This document shows, piece by piece, positions 46,431 to 57,328 of a stretch of 64,000 nt of DNA. How positions within the stretch are numbered: position 1 is the stretch's first letter; each line of letters begins with the position of its first letter. The notes below the pieces were generated by a model. That model was given only the letters and a program-made list of their open reading frames with translations. It was not told the origin of the DNA and searched no databases. The stretch is taken from the NCBI GenBank assembly GCA_902806575.1, contig CADCXD010000005.1, forward strand, positions 2,790,001 to 2,854,000. Reading direction: 5' to 3'. The position numbers and the translations under genes are program-made. This stretch comes from Jackrogersella multiformis. Its lineage: Eukaryota; Ascomycota; Sordariomycetes; Xylariales; Hypoxylaceae.

Positions 46431-47074
46431 TCGTATACAGCGCACTTTACAGCCCAGATACGAACAAGCACACTCTATTTGTCATGTCGACGTCTCTCAT
46501 ACCTATTCACGATAACCGGAGCAACGCTTTTCCCCGTCAGATTGGCAATATCTATCACGGAGCTACGAATCCGTACCGCTGAAGCCCGTATTCTTCAGAA
46601 AACCTTGCCACATTTCGAGGGAGATATTCTGGCTCATGGCTCGTTTTCGTTCCTTACTCAACTACCAGCCCAGCAGTGTGCCAAATATAAGATGCTAAGC
46701 GAGCGAGTCCTGTAGTCTTAGACATCATCCGCGCCTCATCCGCGCCTCGGGACTATGTATATGAAGGTAGTTACATGTACCTCTAGGGCTTCATGCAGGT
46801 AGAGAATTACTACCCATCTACCTGAGTACCTAGGTAGTATGTACGTACCTCGTCTGCGAGAACCACCTCTTATGGCCGGGGTTCCAGGCTTTCAGGTCTG
46901 ACGGAGTATTTTTTCGGCCGTCTCACCTTAGGCTACGTACATACCTTTACCCCTTTTCCCACGGGTTAGGTACCTACTCGCCTTTTCCTCGTCCAGTATT
47001 CGAGATAAACCCGAGACACTCGTTACTGAAGGAGCGACGAATACAACGAACCGGGTGATCATGCCTGGAATCAA

Positions 47075-47935
47075 GTTTGACCGACGGTCCCGCTGTACAC
47101 AGGCACCGGCAGTGTTGAAGTAGAGATCAGTCGTCGAGCTAGCAAAGCATAACCCCTTCCGCATCTTTTTCACTGGGCGCAATGCCAAAGCCGCCGAGAA
47201 GACCATAGAGCGCATTAAGGCGGTTGCGCCCAACGTCGCCGCCAATTTTGTGGCATGCGACCTGACGAACCTCGCAACGGTTAGGGATGCTGCCGACAAG
47301 ATCCTCGCCGAGTCCTCGCGTCTCAACCTGTTTCTCGCCAACGCCGGCATCATGGCCAAGCCGTCCACCTTGTCGACCGACGGCTACGAGGTGCATTTCG
47401 CTCCCGACCAAGACGCTGCCGCCGCTACTCGAACAAACAGCCGACCTGTCCGGCTCCGACGTGCGCGTCATCTACACCACGAGCCTAAAGCCGGCGCAAC
47501 AGGGCTCCCTCTCGATTTCCTCCGCATCAAAACCACCCAGGCATCAGCTTTCCTCGGGTGCTGGGCTCTCTACGGCAACAGCAAGCTCGCCAACATGCTT
47601 TACGCGCGTGAGCTGACCCGTCGCTATTTGAAGCTCTCCTTCAGCGTCCGCCCAGGTGCTATCGAGACTGGTCTGGTCAACGATCTCGATTTGACCAACC
47701 GGCTCCTTGTCTATGTCTCGATGATGGGCAAGGCAATTCCTCCCGAGGAAGGCACCTTTAACCAAATTTTGGCTGCTAGTGCTCCTCGGAATACTATCAA
47801 GCAGGTCGGTGTCATTCCCTTGGGGGATGCTGCAATTGCCAAGGAGAAGAAGTGTGCGGCCTGGTATAGACTCAGGTTTTCGGGACCTAAGTCGAGGAGG
47901 AGCTGGAGAGGTGGATTCACTAGCTAGTGCTAGTA
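47075..47935 (+). pseudogene. Broken short-chain dehydrogenase (SDR) gene
   Basis: A GC-rich relic of an SDR. One frame gives ELAKHNPFRIFFTGRN, then FVACDLTNLATVRDAADKIL, LFLANAGIMAKPSTLSTDGY and, later, ALYGNSKLANMLYARELTRR, so the NAG and YxxxK motifs survive. The Rossmann glycine motif and a start codon are missing. A middle segment (about 47420-47500) carries LEQTADLSGSDVRVIY in another frame, and the block after EVHFA is lost. At the 3' end the expected terminal EEELER helix is also in a different frame and behind a stop. Several independent breaks make a sequencing error an unlikely explanation for all of them. Confidence 0.75.
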
Positions 47936-48713
47936 ATAAAACGGCCAGATCACCACATACATGTGGCATATTGAAATGGGTTAATCTGCCCGCGTTGCTT
48001 TGATCTTCCTCGGCCTGGGTACCGAAAGGCTAAGTCCATACCAATCCCCATACTTCGGATACGTCAGACTAGTAACAAGGTCCAGGCCAACCCTCAAGTC
48101 AAACGAACTGAACAAGTTTTAAATTCGAGGGAATGCTGTAGTCGTAAACATGCTGGGTTGGTGCAAGCCGTTACGTTTACGGACAATAGTTTTAAGTATT
48201 GGTAGACCTGTTGGCCATTGTTGCTTATTGACTTGATGTGGCAAGACTAGAACGGGTCATAAACCAGTCGCAAGTGAGAGGAAGAGACGAGACGAAGAGG
48301 ATAATTTGGTTAACAATTAATCAAAGACTCGGGAGGTGGATATTGATAAGGGTGTGCGGATTTAAACAATTGGGAGAGGAGCAGGTGGTAAACTTATCTA
48401 GAAACAGTAACGACTGGGTGGTTCATAGCTTTGTTGGCAATTTTGAGAAGCCACGAATGTGTACCTTGTTATGCAGTTGATGATATTTTGATATTTAAAG
48501 CTACCTGGTAATGTTGAAGATCGAATTTATGCCCTTGAACGCCGTATGCTACCCCTCCTTAGAGGCGTTGAGCCTACCGAGATTCTAATGTCAAATGCTT
48601 ATCCTTCCCTTTCTCAGTGATGAGCTTGATGTTGAGATCCCCATGCCCTAAACCAAGAACGCCGTGTATGCATTCGTATACGTTCATATGCCATGTCGTA
48701 TCTTGTTTGAGAT
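47936..48713. other. Intergenic, no gene seen
   Basis: About 780 bases with no recognisable coding sequence; probably the 3' flank of the GTP cyclohydrolase gene plus relic DNA. Confidence 0.5.
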
Positions 48714-49806
48714 CTACCTGTACCCTCTATTCAGCCCGACAAGACTCAGAAACTCGTTCCTGGTCTTTTCTTTCTTTTCGAAACAACCAAGAACGCAGCT
48801 GGTAATGGTGCTAGTAGTCGTCTTTTCGACTCCCCGCATAACCATGCAGAGATGGTTTGACTCCATGACAACTGCCACTCCCTGAGGTTTCAACACCTCC
48901 ATAATAGCATTAGCAACTTCTCGTGTTAGTCGCTCCTGAACCTGCAGCCGACGGCTGAACATCTCGGCAATACGAGGCAACTTTGATATGCCGATGACAT
49001 TGTTCTTCGGGATGTATCCGATATGCATCTGACGGAAGATTAGAACATGCACGCGGAAAGTTGTAGAGTAATTTTTACTAACCTTCCCAAAAAAGGGGAC
49101 CAAGTGATGTTCACAAAGGCTAAATATCTCGATATCTTTTACAATCACCATCTCATTATGGTTCTCGTGGAAGATGGCGTTGTTGACGATGTCCCTGACA
49201 TTCTGCTGGTACCCTTTGGTGAAGAACAGCATGGCCTTCGCATATCTTGCCGGTGTAGCTAGCACACCTTCTCTATCCGGGTCTTCACCAACACATTCTA
49301 GGATTGTTCGAACGGCAGCTTGCAATTTCTCGAATCTCTGAGCCGCTTGCTCGGAGCTCTCTTCGAGACGTTCACGTGTTCCCCGGCCTGGATAGTGTGA
49401 GCATAAATATTTCCATCAAGCAAACTGCTCACTTACTCGGTCGGCTTAAGCCATCGAAGTCGATGACTGGACTAGGCGACCTTGTTTCGGTGCCCTCGGT
49501 CTTGGCCTTCTTCTTCCTTTTCTTCTTCGGCTCATCAAGAGGATCTCGCGCAGCTTTGCTTATGCTACTCCTTCTCTTTGTGGAGCTGGTATGCCCGTTG
49601 ATCTCAGATATTCCGTCGTCCTTTGCTCTACGTTTCCTCTTCCTCCTCCTCGCCTTTTTGTCGTTTCGACTCTCGTCTCGTATTCCCTTCTCGCTTCCTC
49701 CATTGCTAGAATCGTCGACATCGGAAATTCCTGTAGCAGAACCGCTCGAAGAAGCTATCGCCAATGATTCCGAATCGCCATATCTAGTTTCGGTAAAGTG
49801 CGCCAT
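48714..49806 (-). CDS. FOL2: GTP cyclohydrolase I
   Basis: Catalyses the first step of folate and pterin synthesis, GTP to dihydroneopterin triphosphate. Minus-strand exons are 49806-49437, 49387-49083 and 49028-48714, giving 329 residues. The first 130 residues are a low-complexity basic region (KKARRRKRKRRAK, KKKRKKKAK), as in many fungal orthologues. The catalytic domain carries CEHH (215-218) and the second zinc cysteine at 286 in NHLCMVMRGVEK. The 54-base second intron falls between FFGK and MHIGYIP, is free of stops and divisible by three; retaining it would insert 18 residues into the active-site region. Confidence 0.95.
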
Positions 49807-50815
49807 TTTGCTTTTTTGTTCATCCGAAGGATTAATTGGCGCAAGGGATTGATAGAAGGTGGCGCATGCAGCAGCTTATGTCAACGATATGTGGTTGGCC
49901 GGATCGTGGTTCGTAGTAGGTATGTGGTTTGTAGTTTGTAGTTTGTAGTTTGTAGTTCGTGATTCATTGAAAGTCCAGTCCAGCCCAGTCCAGTCTAAAT
50001 AGTTGTTATGGTTACCTACCTAGGTATGTACAACGAACGGGACGGAAAAACCAAAGTTGGAATAAAGGTTTAATTAAATCAATCGGTTCCAATGTAGCAC
50101 ATGAAATGAAGAAAAGTTGACGTGCTTATGGACATAGGACAGGGCTCCTACCTACCTACATACATATTCAAGTACTTAGGTAATACGGAATGAGATGCAT
50201 CACCACCCTTCAATTGTAAAATTTAATTCAAGTTAACAGGGATGAAGGCATCCGACTATTACATAAGCCCTCAATTGTTCACTATCGTACGCTACAAATT
50301 ACTGATAGGATCTTCTAAAAGTCCGCGGGGTAAGTGCCCAGGCCCAGGTGCCCCTCCAGTTTTCTACAGTACCTAGGTACATCCTCCCAGTGGAACCTTG
50401 TAAAAAAGGTACCTAGGTACCTAAGATATGATTTAGGCTGTGTGGCTCGTGTGGCTGGAAATTGACCGGCAGAGTACCTAGGTAGTCTTGTGGCTCAAGC
50501 TCTTCGTCATCCAACATATCCAAACATTTGATCCTTCTACTTTTACATCGCAGCCTTAACATTAAATGTTTCTTTCACCACAATTAATATCCATCTCATC
50601 AAATCATCCTTCCGCATCTGTTGCTCGAGGTTCTCTCTTCTCTTTCGTGAAATACATCCAAGAAACTTGAAAGAACTATTCTATTGTGATACTACTACCC
50701 TTCGAATCGTTTAACCACAATTGACTCTCATACACCATTCTAACTTGTTAACCCGAGACCGTCGCAATATTTGGGACCTCGAGTGGAATTCACTAAACTA
50801 GGCCCTCTAGACAAG
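49807..50815. other. Divergent promoter region with short repeats
   Basis: About 1 kb between GTP cyclohydrolase (minus) and TAF11 (plus). It holds a TTTGTAG heptamer run (about 49928-49957), CCAGT/CCAGC repeats just after it, and CCTAGGTA elements at about 50020, 50373, 50410 and 50477. Confidence 0.6.
49928..49957 (+). repeat. (TTTGTAG)n tandem repeat
   Basis: About four heptamer units, the last ones slightly diverged, upstream of the GTP cyclohydrolase start. Confidence 0.8.
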
Positions 50816-51888
50816 ATGGCATCTCCTCCGCACGCCTACTCACCTGCGGGATCTCCACCGTATTCTAGCGTGCCGCTACCATCGAAGAAGCGCGGCTCCG
50901 CGACTGCTGATCTTTCCATCCAGCCGCCCTCGATGAAGAGACGCAAAGCATCAACCATGTCTATAGCATCCGCAGGTTCGGCTCATCCTCTTCGACAAAC
51001 ATCCTTCCCCCCCGATGAAGCACAGACCCAGACTTTCTCCCCATCCTACCAACGATCTCCTAGTATGGACACCATGAGTCTAGTCAGCGGGAGCCAGGTC
51101 AGCGGCGCGCCCAACGCGAAGAAGAAACGTGGTAGAAAATCGAAAGCAGAACGCGCGAACGAGGCCGCCGCTGAGGCTATGCGCGACGGGACACCAAGCT
51201 TCGTGGGAGGTCGCGCGGCAACCGTGCTGAGCAATGTTAGCGGCAACCATGCCGGAAAGGATGCAGACGCGGACACGAGGAGAGAAGAAGAGTTCGAGAT
51301 ACCAGAGAACATGGCCAGCATGTCCGTTGCTCGTACAAAGGAGCAGCTCGACGAAGAACAGTGGCTCAATGCGCTACTGAAGAGGCGGATGGATCCTCAT
51401 CAGTTCGACCGGTACGAGGTTTGGCATCGTCAAACCCTAAAAAACGCGGACATTAAAAGGGTAGGTCATCGCGTCTCATGCCATCAAGGTCCTTGATCAC
51501 ACCAGGGCTAACTATCTACGCGTAGCACATCAACAGCGTCACTTCGCAATCATGCCCTACCAATGTCCATCAGATGATGCAAGTTGTCTGCAAGATGTAC
51601 CTCGGAGATATCGTCGAGTCCGCACGCGAGGTTCAGGAGGAATGGATAAAAATAGGCGAGAAGCAGACTGAGGTACCTGAAGAGGAACTTCCGCCTGTGA
51701 ATGAGATGTCGAAGTACCGTCGAAAAGCCCCCTTACGACCTGAACACCTCCGGGAAGCATACAGACGGCGGAAAGCCTCTTCCGAGCACGGCGGAGCACT
51801 GGGAAGCCTGATGGTTTGGAATCAGCAGACCCAAAACGGGGTCGAGAGATTTGCAGCAAGAGGTGGAGGACGACGTATTTTTAAATGA
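50816..51888 (+). CDS. TAF11: TFIID subunit TAF11
   Basis: Histone-fold subunit of the general transcription factor TFIID, which pairs with TAF13. Exons are 50816-51460 and 51526-51888, giving 335 residues. The N-terminal half is a Ser/Pro/Lys-rich disordered region with a KKKRGRKSKAER basic patch. The conserved part starts at EEQWLNALLKRRMDPHQFDR and continues over the splice site. The histone fold then has NSVTSQSCPTNVHQMMQVV and KMYLGDIVESAREVQEEW, followed by the PLRPEHLREAYRR C-terminal helix. An upstream in-frame TTG frame at 50771 is not needed; the ATG at 50816 is the first in a good context. Confidence 0.9.
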
Positions 51889-52794
51889 ATACCATGAGAA
51901 CGATTGCTTGGGAAACCCCATTAATCGAACTCTCCGGGGCGCATACGAATTGTTATGACAAGAGAGATCATTCTTACGACGCACCTCAACTAGTCCGCCT
52001 CATACGATATATCGATCATTGATATACCTCTCGAATTCTCGAGCAAGCTGGCTTCGTCGAATTTGTCTTAGCGGCTTGCCCGAGCTCCCAATACTGAGTT
52101 GTAACATACAGGTCAGTGTGAACCATATAGGTATTTTGAATTATATATTCTAACTCTAGATTTAGTCCACCAGAAGCCCGGTTAGCACGAATCAAAAGAT
52201 GAGACACGCTGGTCTATTCTTCTCGATATACCTAAGTAGTTCTTCTGAGCTAGTTGACGCTACTGCTTCTAGATGCTTTAGCTGCACTCATCTAGTTTGT
52301 CAATCACAAGAATGAAATACTTGTGCAACTTCATCAAACTTAAGCTATTATCATATTCCATCAAACGTGTCTTCATGTGTTATATTCTATATTAATTGTT
52401 ATATTCAACTACCCTTCCTACAAAATCTGCACGGTTATGGGTAGGTACGGCGTAATGGTAAATTCTAACAGCGAACCACCAGCCATATACTCGTAAGATA
52501 CCAGTTATGATAATAAGAATCGAACTTAAACTCGCCAATAAATAGAAACTCATCTACTTATTTGGAAAACTTCATAAGAAACACTAGAAGTCATATATGA
52601 TATTATTAATTAAGTTGATAAATACCTACCTTCTTCCTCAACCGGTTCACATTAATGTCTTTCAGGGGCGATTATATAATCAAATATAAGAATAGCGTCA
52701 GAGATGCCATGATCACGTGCCGGTACATTTTCTATGTCAGCACGTGATCCACCGTTTGCTACTTAGGACCATTTAATAACTGGTTTGCTTGTAA
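51889..52794. other. AT-rich intergenic upstream of the tRNA
   Basis: No gene seen. A 10-base inverted repeat with CACGTG cores lies at 52711-52720 and 52740-52749, about 45 bases before the tRNA. Confidence 0.55.
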
Positions 52795-52890
52795 GCCCTT
52801 ATAGCTCAGTGGTAGAGCGTAGCACTTGTATTTCCGTACCTTCTTTACATGATCATGCTAAGGTCCATCGTTCAATCCGGTGTGGGGGCA
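52795..52890 (+). tRNA. tRNA-Thr (TGT anticodon), intron-containing
   Basis: A full cloverleaf can be drawn. The acceptor stem is GCCCTTA (52795-52801) with TGGGGGC (52883-52889), and the discriminator is A. The D stem is GCTC/GAGC (52804-52807, 52815-52818). The anticodon stem is TAGCA/TGCTA (52820-52824, 52856-52860). The anticodon is TGT at 52827-52829. A 24-base intron (52831-52854) sits after position 37, the standard place for nuclear tRNA introns. The T arm is CATCG/CGGTG around TTCAATC. Two G-U pairs in the acceptor stem and one in the T stem are tolerated. Confidence 0.9.
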
Positions 52891-53886
52891 TTTACTTTTG
52901 CAATTATCATATCAGTTTATTTTTTACCTCCTTTCTATTTTAAGTCACGTTTGTCCATATCTCATCGGCGTCATTTCCTGTTTCTTTTATTATCTATGAT
53001 TGCTTCGTAGTCCTTTTATCCTTTACTACATACCTAGGTAGGTACCTTAAGACTATCATTAATATTCATTTACAATTAGATGTTTCGCGCATCAATCGAC
53101 CATTGCGGCTTTACATGTTGCTATTAAAAGGTGAAGTGGTGGCGTCATCGATCGACCGGTTCGTATCGTTATAATCCTTGGAGGTTTATTAGGCATCAAC
53201 ATTAGATCCTAGTTTTCCAGGTTGCTTTTCTGAGCTGTCACTTTTGGCACCGCCCCGTTCGATGTCCCACGGAGTCTTTGACGAAGCGAGAGACATCACC
53301 GCTTGCAGCAATTGCTTGACAGTTAGAATGGGACTGTGGTGGGGCGACACATAGCCTTAACGACATATTATCATGACGGTAACAAATGCTACTGCTTTTG
53401 ATCATCGATTAAAAGTTATCTGGCTGCCTGGAGCATGATCAACAAACTTACCTCCCGAGGTAGGTATGCTGGTATGTACCTAGGTAGGTAAGTAGGTTAG
53501 TTAATTCTTCGAACCACTCTTGTTAAACCTTGAGGATTCCCTCTTATAAGAGGTTAAAGGTTCAAACAAACGGGGCCTGATACAAGTGGCCGTAAATCGT
53601 TACCAATAGGAACAATAGATCTACATCATGATGGTGACGATTGAAACTTGGAGGGACCTTGTGCAACCCATTGAATCCTTTGGCTGCAGGAGTTGCTGAT
53701 CAAGACTCTCAGAAACTCGTATTAAAAACTGCCGGTGGATATATGGGTGTTCACTGAATTGTCTAAAAGTATGTAAGCAGCAAAATATATATTACATGGA
53801 CATTTAAAAACCCGAGCCGCGTGCCGAAGACGACAATCCAAGTGTGTAGAATTTCAACGACTAATTAATTACTGTAACTAACATAC
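52891..53886. other. Intergenic, no gene seen
   Basis: About 1 kb between the tRNA and the membrane-protein gene. TACCTAGGTAGG elements lie at about 53030 and 53477. No coding signal was found. Confidence 0.55.
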
Positions 53887-54769
53887 ATGATGTCTTCCTC
53901 TCAAACCAGACCTATGTCCTTTGCGGAAGACGATTTTCTCAAGCCAGAAAACCACCGAGCAGTAGAAGAACCCCGAGTAGAACACACACCAGAACCATGG
54001 CACTCCCCGCGTCAAGCTTCATGGAACACCACGAGGCTTGTGCTACGAATTGTATCAACTATCTTAGGCCTTGCTCTCCTCGGGATGTCCATCGCTGCGT
54101 TCGCGGTACCAATGACGTTCAACTCCTTCACATTTATGTCACTTCCCCTGGTAGGCTCAAACCCGACTATTGCTTCGCAGCTATAACGAATACTAAACTG
54201 ATGAATTGTATGTTAGTCCGTATTAACAGTCATATATGACATAGCCGAGTACGTCGTCATGTGTGCACGGAACAGGAAGACAGGAATCCGGCCAACCGTT
54301 TCCCTCGGGTTTGAGCTCATCCTCTCCTTGGGAGGTTTCGCGCTATCAGCAATCATGGTCATCGGTACGGTCGAGTCGTGGATGTTATATATAAGTTACG
54401 TTAACAACCCACCTACGAATCAATATCTGGTGGATGCGGGCTTGTGGCTTGGTATCTCTGTGGGCGCTGTTATTTTTGCCGTCCTCTTGTCGTGAGTTCC
54501 GGTCGTCTATCATTAGCTATCGTATCCATCCAGCTAATACTTCTTGGAGGTTGGTACACTTTATCCTGTTCGTCCGCGACTGCGTGGAAGTTGATAGGCA
54601 GCGCAAGACTGCCAAACTCCAGAAAGAGACGATGCTAGCAGACACCTCTCGCCATCAAGAGTTCGTATACGATGAGCCGCCCCCGTCACACGGAATGGTC
54701 GAACTCGATAACATCGATGATAGCAAGATGCCCCACGAGGTAGGTCCACCGAGAAGTAATAGGGTGTAG
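53887..54769 (+). CDS. Four-helix membrane protein (MARVEL-like), unknown function
   Basis: A 252-residue membrane protein with consistent exons at 53887-54150, 54217-54491 and 54550-54769. Four membrane segments are visible: LVLRIVSTILGLALLGMSIA, LSVLTVIYDIAEYVVM (created by the first splice), SLGFELILSLGGFALSAIMV and a long last one starting WLGISVGAVIFAVLL and crossing the second splice into VHFILFVRDCVEV. The IYDIAEYVVMCARNR block and VHFILFVRDCVE are typical of a widespread fungal family with MARVEL-like topology. Both termini are hydrophilic and probably cytosolic. Function is unknown; the family call rests on topology and general look. Confidence 0.8.
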
Positions 54770-57328
54770 GATCCTTGGCTGACATGGGACAATACTAAGA
54801 AATGACAACAGAACGAAAAGTACTTGCTAGTGAACGAACCTACCACATCAAGAGCATGAAATATTGCAAGGACATGACATACCAAGTTTAAGCTAGGTAG
54901 GCGGTCAACCAGTTGGATTTTGCACCTGTTGATTCCAAAGGGTTGTTGGTATATAAGTAATTTCCTTGATTCTTATATCTCAGCTACCGCTCGGCACCCG
55001 ATCGTAACCCTTACGATATTCTATTATGAGCATACCAAAATATCCCAAAAGCGGGAGTTTTTAGCAGTTGTCACCAAACTCGGGAGATCATCATATCCGG
55101 GCTTCACTGTCCTTAATAAAATAATTGTGGCAAAGGAACCTAATGATAATCCGTTCTAGTGTGTTTGCGCAGTTGGATTCATGACAGCCTTTGATGAGAT
55201 ACGAGCACGTCTCGCACATATTAAAGGATCGAGTAAGGGGTTAATGGTGTATTTGGCTCGGAAATACCTACTCTGTAAATACACTACTATGATGATTAAT
55301 TTATTACCACAAGTACTATCTTACAATACATCTTTATAACTACCTAGTTAGGTAGAACGGCGTCAAAATATCTGGAGCATGTGCGGATTCGTGCTGTAAA
55401 ACACTGGTCATGTGTGTTTCACGGTACGAATTCGCACATGCTCTAAATATTTTGACGCCTATTTAATATGGTTTAACAATATCCACATCATCATTACCCA
55501 CCTAGGTACCTGGTTTTTGAAGTAATAATGTCTGCTAAGTACCTAGGTAATATGTCGCTTAAATTGTTTTATCAATTAAAATAAACCCCGTGCATTTCTC
55601 TAAGAGCGGTCTCATAGACGATCCATGGCCATGTTTTGAACACGAACTACAATTCGCTTAGTCATCAAAGGGGTCACTCCTGAATTCCCGTGCATAATTC
55701 GCGGTAACGTCGTTAAAGATCTAGCACTATACATAACATCAATTGCTTATGTCGCAAAATTTCATTTCATGTTACGTGGTTAACGATTACCAGCAATAAA
55801 AGGTACCTAGGTATATAATGAAACTCAAGTAAATGGGAATAAATTAACCTAAAATTATTACTTACCGAGGTAGGTGTTATAGTACTTGGAATGAATAGAA
55901 TGTTCCTTAAACGGTAATATTATCTCGTGATTACTATTTATTTAGGTATATAAGACCTATGATTGTCTTATAAAAGAAACAAGGTACCCAAGTATATTAC
56001 TAACCTTGTTAACTTGCCAATTCAAGCAGTGATGGGTAACGTGTTAGTTGATATCAGTCGGTATATTGATAGCTTAATTCATTTGTGACCTTATGGGTCA
56101 ATAGCTAATGTACTAATTATAGTATCTATGTAAATGCTAATAGCCCGATTTAGCAAATAGTCATGACCCTCGATTCCGCGTTATCTTATGATCCTATCCG
56201 AGAAGGCTATGGTAGACGGATTGCTGACCAAGTGATAACTAGCCGGCGACTAAGCTGATCCATTCACTTTTGGCTGTAATATCCCACGCGGAACTAACTT
56301 CAATGGTACTGTCCAAACAAACAGCCGTTACTTCCGCCACCTCTGCCACCACAACTTGCGGAGTGTTGCTTTGACTATTGTGAAGTTTTGCATCGCGGTT
56401 TTCATGCTAGGGTTGAACATGCGTGCAGAGAATGTGACCATTTTCAGAGCAGCAAATATGTTGTAGATTGCCTTAAGTTATGATCGGGTTCGGCCGAGGT
56501 TGGCGTTTCAAACTCAGGTTGTCGGATTTAGTAGTTTCCATAAGTTAGCTATATTGCGTTTTTAGACGAGAACAATATGGCTTTTGCTGGTCCCTTGCGT
56601 GTCGTATGATTGATTGATTGATTAAGACTAGGTTGATAGGTGCGAAGAACCTAACCTAGTCATGAAAATGACGACAACAAGGTCAGAAGGTCCGAGGGTC
56701 TGAAAGTTCAAGCTCCGAATACTCTTTGCTTCAATGAACTCCTATCTTAGTCCCTAGGACTTCTCCGCGCCAAGCTCTGGTCCGTCTCACGCGTGGGTCT
56801 GGGGATATAAATGATGAATGGTGATGATGACGAGTAAAATGTCGAATCGACTAGAGGGGATCCAGGTAGGTAGGCATGGCAAGGTCGAAGTCGTCCTTAT
56901 TCGGTAAATTGAAATAAGTGGACCAAAGCATATGTCTGCCCTAGAATAGGCAAGGTATGTACATAGGTAGATCTGAATAAACGAAGCAGATTTTTCTAGC
57001 CCTACTTTCTATTAGGTCGAGATGTTAGCACTGTAAGTGAATATAAGAAGGCAATGAGAAAAATTGGGTCGGCGTACCTGTAGATGTGAGGGGAGAACAT
57101 AAAGAGATTGACGTGGTAGATTCAGTCCCAATAACGGCTTGCGAGACAAGTATCGTATTGACCGAGCAGGATACGCAACTATGCGAGCGTTGCCAAACCC
57201 TCACTTTCCGTTTGTTTTTCTCCTTCAGAAAGCGTCTGGAGAAGACGAAGCAAATATTGCAAATATTCTTATGTTGAGACGCCGAAGATGTGGCGTCTTA
57301 TAAAGATGATCGCGTATAAGTCAAAGCG
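54770..57328. other. AT-rich gene desert with a large hairpin
   Basis: About 2.5 kb without a credible gene. It contains the inverted repeat at 55359-55459, TACCTAGGTA elements at about 55503, 55540 and 55803, and a TGAT tetranucleotide run at about 56608-56624. Confidence 0.6.
55359..55459. repeat. 101-base imperfect inverted repeat (hairpin)
   Basis: The outer arms begin GGCGTCAAAATAT and end ATATTTTGACGCC. Pairing continues inward over AGCATGTGCG and ATTCGT to a central loop near TGGTCATGT, giving arms of about 46 bases. All six mismatches seen between the arms are transitions. No clear target-site duplication flanks it, so a MITE or other small palindrome are both possible. Confidence 0.8.

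Noticed and set aside
46407..46715. A 102-residue plus-strand ORF in the relic region
   Set aside because: It overlaps the minus-strand PKS relic, is compositionally unremarkable and shows no family similarity.
48238..48480. An 80-residue plus-strand ORF before GTP cyclohydrolase
   Set aside because: It has no domain and no codon bias, and lies in the 3' flank of the real gene.
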